NCBI GenBank assembly: GCA_964612145.1
Contig: CAZTBP010000009.1
Location: forward strand, 1 to 64,000
Source: JAGNLV01 sp964612145
GTDB taxonomy: Bacteria > Zixibacteria > MSB-5A5 > GN15 > FEB-12
DNA length: 64,000 bases
Reading direction: 5' to 3'
Both the position numbers and the translations under genes were made by a program. Below, in pieces: positions 61,279 through 64,000 of the stretch. Under the pieces are notes generated by a model that was not told where the DNA came from, did not search any database, and saw only the letters and a program-made list of their open reading frames with translations. Position 1 is the first letter of the stretch. The number at the start of each line of letters is the position of its first letter.

Positions 61279-62495
61279 TGCTGGATTATCGGCAACTTGA
61301 CTGGACTCTGATCGGCGCCGTGCTCGCCCTGTCGTTGATTGGCGTGCTGTTGATTCTCTCGGCGCAGTATCACGCGGCATCGGAATTCACGCAGAATTAC
61401 TATTCACGCCAGCTTCTTTGGCTGGTAATTGCGCTGGTTGCCTTTACGATCGTGATTCATTTGCCGTATCGACTTTTTGATTTCGGTGCGTATTTTCTGT
61501 ATGGAGCGGCGCTGTTGCTGCTGGTGGCAGTGCTGGCATTTGGTTCTACCCGAATGGGTGCGACCCGCTGGCTCTCGATTGGGCCGCTGAATTTCGCGCC
61601 ATCAGACCTGGCCAAGCTCGCGGTGATATTTGTGCTGGCGAGATTTTTCGCCTATACCAAGCTTCCGGTGACTTCGAAACGGCGCCTGGCGCTTTCGTTA
61701 ATGCTGGTGGCGATTCCGATGATGCTGATTCTTCGGCAGCCTGATCTCGGAACCTCGCTGGTATTTCCGGTGATACTGTTTGGATTGTGGTTCTGGGCCG
61801 GACTGTCCCCGCTGTATCTTGCGCTGATCTTGTCGCCGATTGTGTCGCTGGTCAGCGCCAGTAACTGGATTCCCTGGTTAATTTACATGGTTGCACTGGT
61901 GACGATCCTGGTGGTAACGCGTCCGGGGTTTGTGTTTTCGCTGGTGACGGTTGTAGCGAATCTTGTCTTCGGCATCGTGACGCCATTCGTATGGAACAGG
62001 CTGGCAGAGTATCAGCAGGCGCGCATTATATCATTCTGGAATCCGGCGGAGGACGCGCGCGGTGCGGGTTACCAGATTATTCAATCAAAGATCGCGATAG
62101 GATCGGGCGGGGTCTGGGGGAAGGGGTTTCTCAGCGGGTCACAGACTCGCCTGGACTTTCTTCCGGAACGCCATACCGACTTCATCTTTAGTGTGCTCGG
62201 GGAAGAATTTGGCCTGTGGGGTTCACTGATTGTTCTCCTGCTTTTCTCCTATGTCTGCTACCGGGGGATTCGTATTGCCGCCAAGGCACGCTCGCGGTTT
62301 CTTTCGTATATTGCGTTTGGCGCCATCTCGATATTTTTCTTTCAATTTGTTGTTAATATCGGGATGACGCTTGGCTTTATGCCGGTTACCGGGCTCCCGC
62401 TGCCGTTCCTTTCGTATGGCGGTACGGCGCTGGTTCTTTCGTGGACGCTGGTTGCATTGCTGGTGAAGGCCGACTACCACTGGCAGGAATACTAA
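61278..62495 (+). CDS. rodA: Peptidoglycan glycosyltransferase RodA
   Basis: A 405-residue SEDS-family polymerase with about ten helices. It polymerises lipid II together with PBP2. Family motifs are RWLSIGPLNFAPSDLAKLAVIF, LRQPDLGTSLVF, GAGYQIIQSKIAIGSGGVWGKG, PERHTDFIFSVLGEEFG and TGLPLPFLSYGGTALV. It ends the mreC-mreD-mrdA-rodA block. Confidence 0.96.
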   Translation: MLDYRQLDWTLIGAVLALSLIGVLLILSAQYHAASEFTQNYYSRQLLWLVIALVAFTIVIHLPYRLFDFGAYFLYGAALLLLVAVLAFGSTRMGATRWLSIGPLNFAPSDLAKLAVIFVLARFFAYTKLPVTSKRRLALSLMLVAIPMMLILRQPDLGTSLVFPVILFGLWFWAGLSPLYLALILSPIVSLVSASNWIPWLIYMVALVTILVVTRPGFVFSLVTVVANLVFGIVTPFVWNRLAEYQQARIISFWNPAEDARGAGYQIIQSKIAIGSGGVWGKGFLSGSQTRLDFLPERHTDFIFSVLGEEFGLWGSLIVLLLFSYVCYRGIRIAAKARSRFLSYIAFGAISIFFFQFVVNIGMTLGFMPVTGLPLPFLSYGGTALVLSWTLVALLVKADYHWQEY

Positions 62496-62548
62496 CTCCG
62501 CCCCGAAAATCAGTTTGCGCACGTCTCCCAGGGGCGTATGTTGCCGTC

Positions 62549-63484
62549 ATGGCTGACCCATCCGGACAAAACCGGTTACGCTCTTTTGCCGTACTTTCAT
62601 TCGGCGCCGTATGTATTTCTTTTGCCCCGGTTTTTGTCAAACTGATCGGGCAGGAAGTGCTCGGCCCGAGTGCAATTGCCTTCTGGCGGACCCTGTTTGG
62701 AGCCGCCATTTTGTTTGTCTGGGCAACACTGGCCGGGCACAAGGTATCGTTGCCGTGGTCGATGACGCGCTGGACGATCCTGGCCGGCCTGATTTTCTGC
62801 TGCGACCTGTTTGTCTGGCACCGGTCGATACTGTTTGTTGGCGCCGGTATGGCGACAATCCTCGCCAACACACAGGTTTTTGCGACGGCAGTACTGAGTT
62901 CTTTCATTTTCAAAGAGAAATTAGGTATACGCTTCTTTCTGGCGGCCCTCAGCGGTATTGTAGGAGTAATCCTGCTGGTCGGAGTCGGCAGTGATTTCGA
63001 GTTCACGGCGGGTTACATTCGTGGCATCATATACGGGCTGGCGACAGGCGTGTTTTATGCGAACTACATCGTTACGCTGAAAGTTGCCGGGCAACGTGAG
63101 GGACAGCCGCCGAGTTTCATCACGCTGATGGCGTGGGTATCGACTTTCTCTGCCATTTTTCTCGGCCTGGCGACACTGTTTACCGAAGCCGATGCCATGA
63201 TTCCCCCAACCCCGTATGCCTGGTTCATTTTGTTTTCACTGGCCCTGGTAGCCCAGGCGGTGGGCTGGTGGGCGATTTCGATGTCACTGCCGAAGATCGA
63301 CGCTCATCGGGGCGGTCTGGCGTTGCTGCTTCAGCCGGTGCTCGCGACGGTCTGGGGTCTGTTGTTCTTCGCCGAACATCTGACTATCCTTCAGCTAACC
63401 GGCGCCGCCATCACGCTGGCTGCGATCTATGTCGGCACCGTGCGTCGGCGTGCCCGCCGGATTCCCGTACCACCTGCTGATTGA
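62549..63484 (+). CDS. EamA/DMT-superfamily transporter (second copy)
   Basis: A 311-residue inner-membrane transporter with about ten helices in two EamA halves. Each half shows family patterns: SFAPVFVKLIG, AFWRTLFGAAIL and ANTQVFATAVLSSFIFKEKL in the first, HRGGLALLLQPVLATVWGLLFFAEHL in the second. The substrate is unknown. The start is set at ATG 62549; the longer ORF overlaps the end of rodA. Less similar to the 5-kb EamA gene than two duplicates would be. Confidence 0.87.
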   Translation: MADPSGQNRLRSFAVLSFGAVCISFAPVFVKLIGQEVLGPSAIAFWRTLFGAAILFVWATLAGHKVSLPWSMTRWTILAGLIFCCDLFVWHRSILFVGAGMATILANTQVFATAVLSSFIFKEKLGIRFFLAALSGIVGVILLVGVGSDFEFTAGYIRGIIYGLATGVFYANYIVTLKVAGQREGQPPSFITLMAWVSTFSAIFLGLATLFTEADAMIPPTPYAWFILFSLALVAQAVGWWAISMSLPKIDAHRGGLALLLQPVLATVWGLLFFAEHLTILQLTGAAITLAAIYVGTVRRRARRIPVPPAD

Positions 63485-63516
63485 GGGAAGGAGGTGTGAC
63501 AGACAAAGGCTATACG

Positions 63517-64000
63517 ATGATTTTTGAGACCGAACGACTTCGTATCCGATTGGCCGATCAGATAGAGAAAGACATTGAGTTCTTTCTTGTCCTATGGAAT
63601 CACCCTGAGGTAATGACGTCAGTTGGGCTGCCCGAGGGGCTGGGGATATCGCGGCCGGAGATAATGACAGCGCTGGAACACGACCGTTCTGATCCGCTTG
63701 ATAAGCACCTTGTTGCGGAGTTAAAGACCGACGGTACCGTGATCGGGGAGGCGAACCTGGGAAAACCGAGCGAACGGGGTGTGTCTGAAACCGATGTCAA
63801 ACTGCTGCCGGAGTTCTGGGAGGAAGGCTACGGGACGGAAATCAAGCAGGGGCTGGTAGACTACCTGTTCACACACACCACGTGCAATGTGGTCCGGGCG
63901 ACACCAAACAAGGATAATATTCCATCACAGCGGATGCAGCAAAAAGTCGGCGCCCAGCGGGTGGGCGAGGGGGTTTTTCTATTCGATGATGAAATGTGTG
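63517..64000 (+). CDS. GNAT family N-acetyltransferase (cut by window end)
   Basis: The reading begins MIFETERLRIRLAD and runs 161 codons without stop to the window edge. It shows the RimJ/RimL-like pattern: ETERLRIR start, LLPEFWEEGYGTEIKQGLVDYLF (acetyl-CoA loop region), and NKDNIPSQRMQQKVGAQRVG (the usual N..N..S.. motif). It likely acetylates an amine of a small molecule or protein. ATG 63517 has AAAGG 7 nt upstream; an in-frame GTG at 63496 is too close to AAGGAGG. The last residues are missing. Confidence 0.85.
   Translation, partial: MIFETERLRIRLADQIEKDIEFFLVLWNHPEVMTSVGLPEGLGISRPEIMTALEHDRSDPLDKHLVAELKTDGTVIGEANLGKPSERGVSETDVKLLPEFWEEGYGTEIKQGLVDYLFTHTTCNVVRATPNKDNIPSQRMQQKVGAQRVGEGVFLFDDEMC

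Noticed and set aside
1..64000. CRISPR arrays, insertion sequences, prophage
   Set aside because: No regularly spaced repeats, transposase, integrase or phage structural genes were seen on either strand.

Overview
The window is a gene-dense, moderately GC-rich bacterial chromosome segment with no phage, IS element or CRISPR array. Several traits suggest a diderm from the FCB/Zixibacteria neighbourhood. These are a secreted M6 protease ending in a tandem dockerin-like repeat of the form GDVN..G....DL.FLVDFLFRGG, ADP-heptose genes (hldE1/hldE2), a PilT-type ATPase, lipoprotein and Sec signal peptides, and a large Bacillus-type SRP RNA. The lineage is inferred from gene style only.

Layout. 0.1-0.6 kb: tRNA-Ala(CGC) and the SRP RNA. 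0.7-12 kb: secreted subtilase, flippase-like membrane protein, small lipoprotein, MBL-fold hydrolase, EamA transporter, secreted M6 protease, PtsN-like EIIA and a NapH-like polyferredoxin. 12.1-18.9 kb: aspS-phoH-pgpH-ybeY-corC-like, almost all overlapping. 18.9-26.1 kb (minus strand): six-PAS histidine kinase, response regulator, zinc-ribbon membrane protein, GH57 branching enzyme and a DUF3467 protein. 26.2-30.7 kb: hldE1, hldE2, an AT-rich insertion carrying an unrecognised minus-strand gene, a TPR protein and an M24 peptidase. 30.8-37.5 kb: accB, pilT, secreted TPR protein, triple-rhodanese protein and accC. 37.6-42.7 kb: glycine cleavage genes gcvH, gcvPA and gcvPB, interrupted by two zinc-ribbon paralogues and a thioredoxin-fold gene. 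42.8-47.4 kb: orphan fused ECF ATPase, then pyrR-pyrB-pyrC behind a PyrR-binding RNA leader. 47.6-56.3 kb: surface glycan block (DegT aminotransferase, two GT-C-like membrane proteins, three GT2 enzymes). 56.4-64 kb: accA, Trm112-like protein, second EIIA, mreC-mreD-pbp2-rodA, a second EamA transporter and a GNAT gene cut by the window end.

The main discovery is at 40304-41227. A secreted thioredoxin-fold protein has an in-frame TGA exactly where the first cysteine of its CGWC active site should be. Twenty-three bases further on there is a 6-bp hairpin with a GGTC apical loop, the hallmark of a bacterial SECIS. It is read here as a selenoprotein (U57-G-W-C60) that ordinary gene calling would cut to a shorter ORF starting near 40502, losing the signal peptide and active site. 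A second regulatory find is the pyr leader: a full match to the PyrR-binding loop whose lower stem sequesters the Shine-Dalgarno of a 21-codon leader ORF, which suggests translational control of the pyr operon.
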